Shown here: one piece after another, positions 47,326 to 59,404 of the stretch
Layout: each line of letters starts with the position of its first letter
How positions within the stretch are numbered: the first letter of the stretch is position 1
Source of the DNA: Chlorops oryzae
Taxonomy: Eukaryota > Arthropoda > Insecta > Diptera > Chloropidae
Length of the DNA: 64,000 nucleotides
Assembly: GCA_020466095.1 (NCBI GenBank)
Contig: CM035807.1
Location: forward strand, 37,850,135 to 37,914,134
Reading direction: 5' to 3'
Notes under the pieces: generated by a model
Seen by the model: only the letters and a program-made list of their open reading frames with translations
Databases searched by the model: none
Told to the model about the DNA's origin: nothing
Position numbers and translations under genes: made by a program

Positions 47326-49566
47326 TTGAGCACGACAGAAAAATTTACGTTTTGCGTCCCGAAGAGAAACTCTGCGAAAGTCTTTTTTTGAGAGCAATTC
47401 TTACGATGAAGGTTAAGAATTTGGATCAGTAACGCGACTGACAAACTGAGTGAAAATTCCTATTTACATATCTATATTATGAGTATTGCAGATTTTGGGT
47501 GACTAATTGTTCTCTTAATGTTTCTCCATTAAATATTATTTGTTGCCATGGGTGTTTTCCATTTTAAAAAATCTACAGATACCTTCAGACACAGTTCGAT
47601 ATGTTAAGAATAGAGTAAATAACCAAAACAAGTATCATTCCCTCGTACATATCACTTTTTCTATAAAGTATCGGTTTCATTTATCGACTAAGAAGATTGT
47701 AAATCTACGGATAGCTCCGTTTCCGTGTTTACCTATTGCCCAAACTTTTCCAATTTCTTTTCCAAAAATGTTCTGAATATTTGAAAAGGCTTGAAAGCGA
47801 AAAGGTAAATATCGGTCCATTTAACGATCTATTCATAATTGGTGGGATCTCTCCGAAAGAGCTGAGTCCAGCAACCTAATGATGTCTTATATTGTATAGT
47901 TGTAATATCCCTTTGGAGTAAAGTTTCTGCAAATGCTACTCAGTGGTCATTTTTGTGTTACTCTAAACATGCGCTGTTCATACTGACTCGTACATGAGCT
48001 TCTGCAGGACATATCCAATATCAGGCATTGAATTCTTTGTCTGGATTCAATGAAAACGGTCCACAACAAAAAAAAATAGCTTCCTCAACAACAACGAACA
48101 TTTCATTCAAGCATATAACATTTGTAGGATGTATTTTTGGAAGAAATAGTCTCGGCTGATGGTTTTTCGCTAATTGTGCGTTGACGCCAACGTGTTAATA
48201 CCAACCGCTGAGCAAGTCGAAGAGAGCCCTTGACTTCTCGTAGTATTTATTATAATTTTTTTTTATAATGTGGAAAAAATTCAATCTGTTTCTGCTTCTG
48301 CAATGCACACCCTGTTTTCTCTCGAAGTCGTCTCATCTCTCATTTTAGCGGCCAGATGCGCAGGCGTCATTTAGCAAAATACTCCTGTGGGTGGACATTC
48401 CAGTAGAAAAATGCTGCACAAGGATGCTGCTCAGAGAGATTCATATCTGTACAATACATATTAACGTGAGGAAAATTTGTGTATCGTGGAATCGAGTATG
48501 CTCATTGGAATTTCCAGTGCGTCTAAGAGAATACTAAGGGTCTTCAGACATCCTTTGATTAGTTGCCGTCATTCAGTGATTACTGAATTCATTTTTCAGA
48601 GTTCTCAAAATATGTGCACGCGAAATGTCTCCCAAGAATCAAAAATTTCAACGCGCTTTGGTGTTACGGCTTTTTACGGGTTTGTTGGTGTAGCTTTCAA
48701 ATAATTTTTGACTTTTAATGGATTTTCAAAAGAGCTTATGATTGTGATGCTCGTCATGTGCAGTGCGTGAATATATCTAGCATTAATATCTCTATGTGTT
48801 CTGTTTTTTTTTTAAATAATTCTTTTAAACTGTGTGAAAAAAATTCAAAAAAATTTGTACTTTCTCAATAGTGTTTATACCTAATAAATTATGGTGCTGT
48901 ACTGATGTGTTTGCACTAGGCGTGCTAGCAAGTCGTCCAAAAGGAACAACCCGCCGAAGCCTGTGTAATATTATTATTTACATACCATATTTATATTTAA
49001 GTTTAGAATTACGCTTTTGTGCCATCAATTTTGCAGTCTTTTTGAGCCCTAACAGTTTAACCATTACAACAGCAAATTCGAAGAACTGAAACGATCTCCA
49101 CTATCGATGGAAGTTAAACGATTGCTAAAAAATAGCCTATCTTAACAAAGTACACAACGATTTGCATTTTGATTTATTTATTATTAAAACAGTCCCATAT
49201 TCCCGTAACAGATACGAACAACGTTTTCATAACAAAAAAAAAAAAAAAACTGTTATTTCTATAAGTGAAAATCGAATATTCCTCACATTATCATAACAAA
49301 ACATGTCTCGAAAATGTGAGGAAATGAATTTTTGAGTTGACATTTTTCATTTACTCAACAGTTTTCTCTCTTCTCTGCATGCTCGTGCCCTTTGGTGATA
49401 TTCACGACGCCCGAAGAGAGGAATACGGGCGCGGTTTTTTTCCAGGTGGAAGCTCTATTCGTTAATTTTGACGAGTAATATCAAAAAATTAAGTATCCGC
49501 GGCCTGCTTTGAAGGAGATCCTTAACAAATTGTGGGCTTCTTCGGGAAGTCAAAGTTCAATCCATC
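47326..49566. other. Gene-free stretch
   Basis: No gene or clear repeat recognised. Confidence 0.35.
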
Positions 49567-49574
49567 CTGTCACC

Positions 49575-50252
49575 CAGGGGCGGACTGGGCCTATGGGCAA
49601 CCGCGAAAATGCCCGGTGGGCCCCCAGTCAGCTGTATCTGGGATCAATACTCATGGAGCAAGGATTTCTTATTTTTATTTTTTATATCCGACACACTCTG
49701 TGTCGAGGGTATATTGCGTTTGTGTGGTTGTGTGTAACACCAAGAACCAGTCGAGATAGACCATACAAAATATATATAGAAACGATCAGCGTCACCAGGA
49801 GATTCGATTTAGACATGTCGTCTGTCTGTCTGTCTGTCTGTCTGTCTGTATACAGTTATCTTATCGAAGGAGTTGAGCTATCTTGACAAAATTTGGTACG
49901 CGTGCTCACGGGGACATAAGTCCTAGGGTCTGTTACGAAAATCACAAAAACTGTTCTAAAATCGAAGTTTTTCATAAGGAAATTTAACAGAAGTCGGTAT
50001 ATGGGGCCTCTTATGGCCTTAAATAACTCTTGATATGAAAAACTATTTGAACATGTGTGTCTGTGTCGGGTATTCTATTGTCAGGCTCGCCTGACTATAA
50101 CACCTTTTCTTGTTTATGTATGAAGTTTATTACAGATAAACTTTAAAACCCCATTTTACAAGTTTTTTAGCTGTTAGGTTTTGTTTCTTAGGTAACGGGG
50201 CCCGGTTTTTCTCAAACGCCCGGTGGACCCTTTGACCCCCAGTCCGCCCCTG
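49575..50252. mobile_element. hAT MITE with 8-bp duplication CTGTCACC
   Basis: The ends CAGGGGCGGACTGGG and CCCAGTCCGCCCCTG are exact inverted repeats. CTGTCACC is duplicated exactly on both sides (49567-49574, 50253-50260). TIR start CAG and the 8-bp duplication identify the hAT superfamily. It hosts a younger DINE-1-like insertion. Confidence 0.9.
49680..50114 (+). mobile_element. DINE-1-like family 1, internally deleted, nested in hAT MITE
   Basis: It has the complete 5' start, a (GTCT)n tract 49820-49848 and the 3' end TCAGGCTCGCCTGA...TTTTCTTG. Most of the centre is missing (435 bp against about 877). Confidence 0.9.
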
Positions 50253-50260
50253 CTGTCACC

Positions 50261-51412
50261 TCCTTGCTCTTTTCAGGGCTAGTCATATTAAGTAATTGGA
50301 GACAGCTGCGGCAGAAAATATTCGACCAGGGTTGACCCTAGCTGTACTGATTTATTTATAAGCGTGGTATTTAAAGCTTAAGACTTTTATAATTTATCCC
50401 TGAACAATAAATTTTGGAAATTCCTTCCAATTCTCACTGACTAAAGTTCAAATTAGAGTTCAATTAGGTAAAACTACCTCAACTACGCACTTGCTCTGTC
50501 GGGATTGATCCATGTATTACGGTTTTTGTAAAGTGAGCTCGTTGCCTTAGTTACCTCCGACGGACATGCTAGAAAGCACCCGGCGGTTTTGCAAACAAAA
50601 AGATTATAAGCACTCGCTTCATCTTGCAAAACTTTAACTGTCAATTAAATCTTCCTAGCGAACACGCCCAATCGAAATAAATTTCAAACGTTTGAGTGTT
50701 CCTAATCTGTATTTTCATCATTATTCCTGGAGGGGATAAATTGCAGTTACTCATTTATGTGCAACGACCGGTTCGCATAGTGCACATCAGCATTTCAATT
50801 GGATGTTAAACCTGTGTACATACATACGACATCCCACGCTTTCGCAGTTTGGTAATTTAGTGCATGTGGCACTTTTAACGATAGAACATTACTTTGCATA
50901 TAAACCCTTACTTAGAATTACCGTTTGATGGATGTACAGGATAAAAAGCTTTAATGTATACGATTTCTGAGCTTGGCACTACCAATTAATGCATCAAACA
51001 TTTTAATTATCCAAATTCCAAGAGCGTAATTGAATTGAATATTTATATTCTTGAGTTGTATAGCAAACCTAATTGATTGAAACATGACCTATCGTGAAAG
51101 CATTTGGTGGGATCTCCTCCCAGAGGGGTAAGAAAGTTACGTTAAAATAATTTTAGTGAATGAACCTAAGGTGTGGTCCACCCATCGACATATAAAGAAA
51201 TTATATGAGAAGGTGAAACATTGCTGAGAGATTCTCGATAATATTAACTTCGCGGTTACAGGACTCTGAAGAATCAGGCCCTCAAAGAGCAACCAAAGGC
51301 CCAGGGGATTTTTGTGTCAAGCTCCCTTGACACAAAAAGTGCCAGAAACAAAGATCTCTCTCTTACCAAGGGGTATGTCGATATTGAAGATTCACTTTCT
51401 AAAACAATAAAA
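50261..51412. other. Gene-free stretch
   Basis: No recognisable gene or repeat. Confidence 0.35.
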
Positions 51413-52245
51413 AACAAGTAAGGGTGTTATAGTCAGGAGAACCTTACAATAGAATATCCGACACAGACACACATGTTCAAATAACATTTAATACCCAGAG
51501 GTGTTTAAGGCCATATACCGACTTTTGATTGATTTTTTTATGAAAACTGCCCCTTTGCCACGCCCACTTTTCCAATTTTTGTTGAACTATAAGCGGAGGC
51601 TTCAATATACGCTCAAATTTTAAGTTTAATTGAAATATTTCAATAAAGTCCGCTTTTGAGGCATATTTGGGATTTTTGTGACAGACCCTAGTACTAGAGG
51701 TACCCTTAATAATGGTCCGAACAAGGGAAATTTTTTGGAAGGATGTTTGAGGCTACAAAGGAAGCATAAGTGCCAAATTTCGTTCAAGTCCCATTTGAAT
51801 TTCGGGTGTAGGAGACAATTTTCGTAAACCGCCCTTCTGCCACGCCCACTATTCCAATTTTTTGAAATCGTATTATTTGGCTTGAAAAATGTCCAAATAT
51901 CAAATTTCATCAAAATATGTTGAAAAACTTAGATTTTAGAGCAGTTTTTGTGATTTTCGTAACAGACCCTAGTACTGGAGGTACCCCTAAAAATGGGCCG
52001 ATCGGGTCCATTCTCGAACTTGTTTTTACTCATGCGCCTGTGAGTACGCATATCAAAAAAGTTAGCTCAACTCCTTCGATAAGAAAACTGTATACAGACA
52101 GACGGATCCATTCCGATCGGACCTTTTGTACCTCCAGTACTAGGGTCTGCTATGAATTTCCCAAAAATTGCTCTAAAACCGGACTTTTTCAAGATATTTT
52201 GAAGAAATTTGACGTTTGAACATATTTTAAGGCAAGTAATGTGAT
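51413..52245 (-). mobile_element. DINE-1-like family 1 copy joined to an opposed fragment
   Basis: A minus-strand copy runs from AACAAGTAAGGGTGTTATAG (51413) to a shortened GTCT tract at about 52100. It is followed at once by a plus-strand internal fragment (about 52106-52245) with GTACCTCCAGTACTAGGGTC. The 5' terminus is lost at the join. Confidence 0.75.
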
Positions 52246-54768
52246 TGTTTTGGATGTTCTTAAAACAACAAAAAATATTCTTCACATGACCACAGAAATT
52301 GTTGGTCTGAAATTTAATTCTTGATGCAATAATGTTTTCAATATTATTGACTCAACAATTTAAGGTTCTTGGGAAACTTTTTTGAGTGTACTTTTCCACG
52401 TCCTGTAAATATTAGGGGTATTCACACAGAAGGTGGAATTCTGTCGGAAAATGTCGACTTCGGAATATTTTCGATTTAAATTCGTCACGCACTGGGGTAA
52501 AACTGGGGAACGTGGTAAATCAACTTTTGTTCGATTCTTTATAAACCGTTAGATTTACCCTTCATACTATTTATCCAAATGTTTCGATACTAAACAGAGG
52601 GACGGGCCTTGATTCAATGGAATCTTCATACTTTTCCTTCATGTTCTTTGCCATTATGTAGTGAAGTAGTGTATTTGGCTCGAAAACTTCGAAAACTCGT
52701 AAATTAAGACGGCCAAGAAATCAATGAACAAAGTTTTGTATGAAAAATTTTACATTTTTCCGCTTTCACGATTTTCACGTTTAAGGGAAGACCCTAAATG
52801 TTTTGAGAAAACTGCGCTTACTAGTTAAGAATATCGAAACCAAGTTTAGCGATCTGGCATTGTGAATACAGATTAGAAACATGCTTTATAATAAGTATGA
52901 CCATTTAAGCCCTACACCCTTCTCCCAAATTCGGCCACATAAGAAATGTCAAAATCTAAAAGCTTATAAATTTTATACTTCTAAAAATTTCCGTTTATTC
53001 AGAAGTGATCTGAAGCATTTATGGGTAAGTAACTCAATCATTTCTGGTCGAACCACTCTGTCAATCATAAAGTTTCACAAAACAGGACAAATTCTTCTCG
53101 GCTCAGTATCTTCTGCAGACATTATTTTTATTGATAGAAACAATATTTGTCCCAAGAATTTAGACATGTATTTATATCTGTAGCAATATGGAAGAGTAGC
53201 TTAAGTCGAAATTTCTTGCTTTGCGATATTTGAATTTTTCTACTAAATATAGGATAGATAGGAATCGAAAAAATTGAAACGATTGAAAGCTGGTATATTT
53301 TATATGACCGTTGACTTTATCGTCTCTGGTCAAACCAACAATCAAAGGGCTGAGCACTCAACACGAATTCGAGGTCTTGTCTTGCTTCATTCGTCCCTGA
53401 CACTTTCAGCGTGGCTTTTCTGGTAAAAGAAAACAATTTTCGCGATAACCTGCTATTTATACGTTGTAAAAAATTGCTTCGACTTGTACTAAATCACCAG
53501 GGAACAGCCCGTCCTTTACCCAATGCTTTGGCGAATCAGTAGAAGGGAATTACAAAATGGCGAAGGGGGAGCATTTGGATGCAACAGTATGAAAACGGAT
53601 GAAAGCTCGTTCAATTTTCACATAAACTTGGCACCAAAACTTTGTAAAGCACATACACAGGTCTGTGCATTGGTTGTAAACATCAACTGAAGCATAAAGA
53701 ACAGATAAACTTCCGACAAACGCGGAAATGAAAATCTGCTCTATCTTTGCTTGTTGTGTGAATATGAACTCGTCCTTGTAAATACGTATGTGTGTAGTTG
53801 GTGCAAAGCTGTGCAACGCTGGGTTACGGTTTGGCAAAAAACCAAAAATTTCTTTACGGCTGTCCGGCGCATTTGTTTCGCTCAGTTCTCTAGTACGTAC
53901 AGATGGCCAAAAACTTGTTTACCAGATTTCTCTTCGCCAATGCCTGCAAATGCACAATTAAACTGTCATATCTACTAGGGTGTGGTATAGTTTTATAATC
54001 TCTCCATGCACTTTTCCTCACCCTGGAGACTAGAGTGATTTCAGAATCAATTTGAGCGCCATATAAATATTTGGAAAATGTCCCACGGGCACTTTCAGCT
54101 GGATTAGAAACGTAACGATGTGCAAGATTGGTTTTTTTTTGAAGCTTGCCACAACTTCCTTCCATTTAACTGCATGCGAATTGGCACCATTTGCAATTAA
54201 ATTGTAAAATTACAACAATGAAATTCGTGAAATCAAGTTGTTTTGCTATTTTTTAGCTAATGGACGAGAGCTTAGTTTTGCTTCTCTGTGAATTGTCCTG
54301 TCCCAGTCGTAAAACGAGAGGTTTAGTGATGCACTTTTCTACGACAGCTGCTATGGACTAATGTAGATTTCGTTGATATAAACAGTTTTGGTTCACGTTC
54401 CGCTATCGCTGATATCTTCATTCGAAAATTATCGATATCGTCAGCGATAACGGCGCGAGCAAATATTGAATTTTTTGACATAGCATTTTTCACTTTTGTC
54501 GTCAATGAATTCAAATAAAAGGAAATGCATGCAAGAGCAAATTAACGACTGGGGTACACTTATCCAGGGCCCGATTTAGAGGGGGAACAGCCGGAGCGGC
54601 CGTTTCATTTCCTTACAATGAAAAAAGATGCAATCTATTTTTACTACAGAAAATATGTTGCTGAATAAAATGATTTCGATTAAGGTTTTAATATCGGAAT
54701 TAACCATTGCTTTCATCTGTTGATCCGTCACAACTGATTTTTCTGCTGATATTCGGCTGCAGACCTTA
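52246..54768. other. Gene-free stretch with one coding-like frame
   Basis: A 100-residue plus-strand frame (52881-53183) includes SIIKFHKTGQILLGSV and has plausible codon use; its family is unknown. Nothing else is supported. Confidence 0.3.
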
Positions 54769-55137
54769 ACAAGTAAGGGTGTCATAGTCAGGCGAGCCTA
54801 ACAATAGAATACCCGACACAGACACACATGTTCAAATAATTTTTAATATCAAGAGTTATTTATGGCCATAAGTGGCCCCATATACCGACTTTTACTAAAT
54901 TTCTTTATGAAAACCGTCCCTTTGCCATACCCACTTTTCAAATTTTTTTGAATTCTAATCGGAATATTAAATATACGCTCAAATTCTAAGTTTCATTGAA
55001 TTATTTCGAAAAAGTCAGATTTTGGGGCAGCTTTGAAAGTTTTTTGACAGACCCTAGTACTAGAGGTACCCTTAATAATGGACGTATCAAAAAAATTTTT
55101 GGAGATGATGCTATAGGCTACAAAGGAAGAATAAGTA
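54769..55137 (-). mobile_element. DINE-1-like family 1, 3' half
   Basis: It starts AACAAGTAAGGGTGTCATAG with the hairpin CAGGCGAGCCT and CCCGACACAGACACACATG. It ends after GTACCCTTAATAATGGAC and CTACAAAGGAAGAATAAGT. The 5' half is absent. Confidence 0.85.
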
Positions 55138-55139
55138 TA

Positions 55140-56048
55140 AGCATGGCTGCGGAGTTGCGTTGAAGCCGAATAGGAACATTAAACGATACTCGACCCAGGA
55201 GATTAGCTGAATCAATGGTTCCCGATAAAAGTTTTATCAAAAACATTACATTGGCAACAGTGCGGCAGCTATTTAAGGATGACAGTCCCCAATAATCTTC
55301 AGGCGAGATTTATATGAAGGGAGCCTACTAGTCGGTCCCTATGAGAGACTTCTTTAGTATACTTTTAGGTTAAATGATTTTAACATCAATCATGGGTGGT
55401 GGGCGTAGCCAATGTTTGTGTAACTTTAAAAGGACTAATTGTAGGCCATGTGTAAAGTTTTGAAAATTTCCAATCAAAAGAGGTGTATGGGTGGTGGTTG
55501 TGGCCTATCTTGATGAAACTTCATCGTTCTACAAACAGTCCTTATAGCTTTTGCACCAAAATGTGTGAAACGATCTCTCTTTTTATTGACGTGAGCAAAA
55601 AATTAAAAACATTTTTCCGATCCTTCCAACAAAACTTTTGTGAATTATTTTTTGAGTATTATTTTTTAGTATTAGCTATTTGGCTTATACTAAAAAACTT
55701 ACAATGTATGTTGCCGACCCTGAAAAATATCTTGTACAGCAAGATTGAGAATATGTTTATAGATCGTTTCGAACGATGAACGATGCTGGAGATTGGGAAT
55801 TTAAAGTAAAAGCAGAGGTTTTTAAAAGCTTTTTAAAATTAAGAATTTTGCAATGGCATTCAATGGGTTGACGGAAAAATTTGTTAAGATTCCTCGTTCT
55901 CTTTAGACAATTAAGGCATTTTTCCTAATCTTAATTTTGAGCTCGAAAGAAGCATCATATTAAAATTTTTATATGTTTTAATTCTTTTCAGTGCATTCAT
56001 TATGAGAATGGAACAGTCGACACATCAACAGTAGACGCTGATCAAAAG
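55140..56048. other. mir-993: Gene-free stretch upstream of mir-993
   Basis: No protein gene recognised; part of it may belong to the primary transcript of mir-993. Confidence 0.35.
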
Positions 56049-56149
56049 CGCTCCCGTGACCTACCCTGTAGTTCCGGGCTTTTGTTTTTATTGCACAGAA
56101 ATGCAAGCTTGCTTACCAGAAGCTCGTCTCTACAGGTATCTCACAGGCG
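56049..56149 (+). ncRNA. mir-993: mir-993 microRNA precursor
   Basis: The 5' arm at 56062-56083 starts TACCCTGTAGTTCCGGGC and the 3' arm at 56119-56141 starts GAAGCTCGTCTCTACAGG. Both agree along their whole length with the arthropod miR-993-5p and -3p sequences as I recall them. The arms pair (CCTGTAG with CTACAGG; the flanking CCCGTGA with TCACAGG closes the base) around a loop of about 35 nt. miR-993 is a relative of miR-10 (shared TACCCTGTAG start) found in insect Hox clusters near zen and Dfd. It lies downstream of zen and Ama here, as expected. It would act post-transcriptionally through Argonaute. No promoter could be assigned. Confidence 0.95.
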
Positions 56150-57442
56150 TATAAAATTATCAGCAACAACGAAACTTAATGCCCTGACAGACGTTTCGAT
56201 TTAAAAAAAAGGGTGCTTACGGTAATAAATTCATTTTTATTATTCATTGAAATTATGCTTTTTTTGTCACTCTTATTCACAGCTTCTTCGACACACAATG
56301 CACACACCTTAAATTCCTTTTTTCGCATTTGAGTTTAAAATTACTGTGCCGTGGTGAAAAGAGCATCTTAAGTGCTTTTAACGTAAATTAATTATTCATC
56401 CCTTTTAAAATTATTTCATCACCTGGTAATGTTCAAGCGATACACAGACCCACGTGTATGAAGGAAAACTTTTAAGCAGCCAACATAGAAGACTCAAAAA
56501 ATTTTTACCAATATAAAAAATGCAATTGGAAAATTAAAAGTTTCAACTTATCAATTGCCTGGGAAGAGAGCAATTGAACAAAATACGAAGGTACATATTT
56601 GTGAAAAATATTGCTTGTAAAAAGAATTTTCGAACACTTGATGGTAAGCAATTTGGTTTTTTTTCGATATAAATTATTACATCCTCTATATTGTTAATAA
56701 ATCCAAAATATCGTTCCTCAATTGTTTCACAAGAGTATGAGAAAATTTATACTTAGGGCTTCATCTCTACGATTCTATTTAGCAATGGATTTTTTGGCTT
56801 GCGTAAGGCAATACAAATAATTCAAAACTAACAAGCATTTTATTGGAGAATTTAAGAGGGTTGTCTCCTTGGCGAAGCTGTTTTTTAACCATTTTTTTTT
56901 AAATTCCTGATAGAAAAAAAAGAGAAGCTTTTTCAAATGCTTATTTGTTTTTGTGTTCAGAATTAATGAAAATTAGTAAAGAAACACTTTTTGTTATATG
57001 AGGAAACTCTCGGCCATCAAAGTGGAGATTGCAAAAAAAGTGTAGTGCTGGCGGCCGCGATTTTTCGTCTCCAAGTTGTGTGAAACGAAAAAGATAAACT
57101 GATTATAACCCCAATCAGTATAGATGTCATTATAGCCGGGAGTTCGAAAGCAATTTCATTTGATATTGTTCCTCTTCTTCATATTCACTTTGTGTTTCTG
57201 GTTGCTGCGCTACAATTTAAATCGTTTGAGGCGACTGCACCACAGTATAACTCATATGTGTTCAAATAAAAGTTCAAAACCAAAAATTACTTCAAAATAT
57301 TTATTAGAACACTTATTATAAAATAAATCTAAACACATATTTATTACAGCTAACCAATACGTTTCATTTGACTGATTTATAGATAAATTGTTTATACATA
57401 TCTAAAGATAGTTTGTAAGAGCCAATTTCACCAACACACAGA
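56150..57442. other. Gene-free stretch downstream of mir-993
   Basis: AT-rich; no gene or clear repeat recognised. Confidence 0.35.
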
Positions 57443-57476
57443 AAACAAGTAAGGGTGTCATAGTCAGGCGAGCCTG

Positions 57477-57787
57477 CCCTGCAGTAATATGGACTGACCC
57501 AAGTGTAGCCTTCGGTCAGTCCTTCATGTTACCAGTACTAGTTCCCTCATAATTCCACTTCTAATGTATTCAACTCAGTCAAATGAGGAACATACACAAA
57601 AAATTTCTTATATATATTCTAAGTTGATGAAAGTGTCATTTACAGACTACCCATAAACCAACCCCTTTATTACCGACCGCCGGCTAGCCGAATTCCATGG
57701 AGCGAACTGCCATAATTTAACCGGTGGGGTTTGGACCGGTCAAAGGCCAGTCCTTCGAAGAAAAGTGACCGGCTCATTACTGCAGGG
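57477..57787. mobile_element. 311-bp MITE with CCCTGCAGTAAT ends
   Basis: The ends CCCTGCAGTAAT and ATTACTGCAGGG are exact inverted repeats. Removing the element with one TG restores GAGCCTGACAATAG, the sequence found in other family 1 copies, so a 2-bp TG duplication is indicated. The superfamily is not assigned. Confidence 0.85.
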
Positions 57788-57928
57788 TGACAATAGAATA
57801 CCCGACACAGACAAATGTTCAAAAAATTATACCCGACACACTCTGTGTCGAGGGTATATTGCGTTTGTCTGGTTGTGTGTAACACCCAGAACCAGTCGAG
57901 ATAGACCATACAAAATATATATAGAAAT

Positions 57929-58337
57929 TAGTGTCCGACCGAAGGTTCGGCTTCGGCTTCGGTAATCGGCATAATCGGCCAATTCTTAATCTTCGGCTTC
58001 GGCTCCGGCTTCGGCTGTAAAAAGCCGAATATTTTAGCCGAATATTGTTGCATTTTAATGAAAGTAAAAAAGTCACGATAGATTTTCAATTGCTTCATTG
58101 AGACCTTTTACACTAGTGAATTATTGCCGTAAATTCACACTTTGTGGGCGACTAAAGCGAAAGAACCTAGAGAAAATTTGAGCGGTTTTTTTTGTGCTTG
58201 TCAAATAAATAAAGACTGATTTTGTTTCCTTACTGTAAAATGTTTCGCATTCGGCTTCGGCCTTCGGCCGAAGTCTTCAACTCTGCCGATTGTTCGGCTT
58301 CGGCTTCGGCTAAAAATCCACCTTCGGTCGGACACTA
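57929..58337. mobile_element. hAT MITE with 8-bp duplication ATAGAAAT
   Basis: The ends TAGTGTCCGACCGAAGGTTC and ACCTTCGGTCGGACACTA are inverted, followed inward by reiterated GGCTTC/GAAGCC units. ATAGAAAT is duplicated exactly (57921-57928, 58338-58345). Its excision restores the TATATAGAAATGATCAG of other family 1 copies. Confidence 0.92.
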
Positions 58338-59404
58338 ATAGAAATGATCAGCTTCACCAGGAGATTTGATTTAGACATGTCCGTCTGTCTGTCCGTTTGT
58401 CCGTCTGTCTAACTGTATACAGTTATATTATCCAAGGAGTTGAGCTATCTTGACAAAATTTGGTATGCGTGCTCATGGCGACATAAGTAAGAACAAGTTC
58501 GAGAATAGACCCGATTGGATCATTTTTAGGGGTACCTCCAGTACTAGGTTCTCTTACGAAAATCACAAAAACTGCTCCAAAACCGGATTTTTTCAAGATA
58601 TTTTGATGAAATTTGATATTTGAACATATTTGAAGTCAAGTTATTCATTTTCAAAAAATTTGAAACATGGGCGTGGCCGAAGGGCGTTTTTCGAAAATGG
58701 CTTCCTACACCCGAAATTCAAATTCAAATTCTACTAGAGGTACCCTAAAAAAGTGGTCCGATCGGGTCCATTCTCGAACTTGTTCTTACTTATGTCGCCA
58801 TGAGCACGCATACCAAATTATGCCAAGATAGCTCAACTCCTTGGATAATATAACTGTATACAGTTAGACAGACAGACAGACAGACGGACATGGCTAAATC
58901 GAATCTCCAGGTGATTCTGATCATTTCTATATATATTTTGAATGGTCTATCTCGACTGGTTCTGGGTGTTACACACAACCACACAAACGCAATATACCCT
59001 CGACACAGACTTTGTCGGGTATAAAAATGACCCCATAAAATCGATAAGATCCCCTTGTTGAGCGATTTTATAGAGAAATCTATTTAAACTATATGAAAAC
59101 ATAATATGCTTTTTTCATAGAGAAAACTCTTTTGCCTAATTTGTTGACAAAGCTTTTTACGACTCGATTTAAAACTGCTGAATTCAGATTTAAGCCGAAA
59201 TTGGATTTGTTGACGGCGATTTTTTTACAACGCTGTTTATGATGTCGTCATGTTTAAGTCTGTTTTTTTATTTTTAATCGGAAAAATTGTTGATTTAAGC
59301 CCGTTAATTCGAGATACATATATACAAATTTGGATTTTTGACAATCAATAAACCCTTCCCAGCAGCGAACGTAATGCATTCTTCATTGATGTTGCATTCA
59401 TTCT

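Larger units (their letters stand above)
57443..59029. mobile_element. Nested composite of three DINE-1-like family 1 pieces and two MITEs
   Basis: The order is as follows. A minus-strand 3' terminus (57443-57476 and 57788-57828) is joined to a plus-strand copy from TATACCCGACACACTCTGTG (57829) to about 58735. A minus-strand 5' half then ends at TATACCCGACAAAGTC's complement near 59026. Two MITEs (57477-57787 and 57929-58337) interrupt the first two pieces. Confidence 0.8.
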
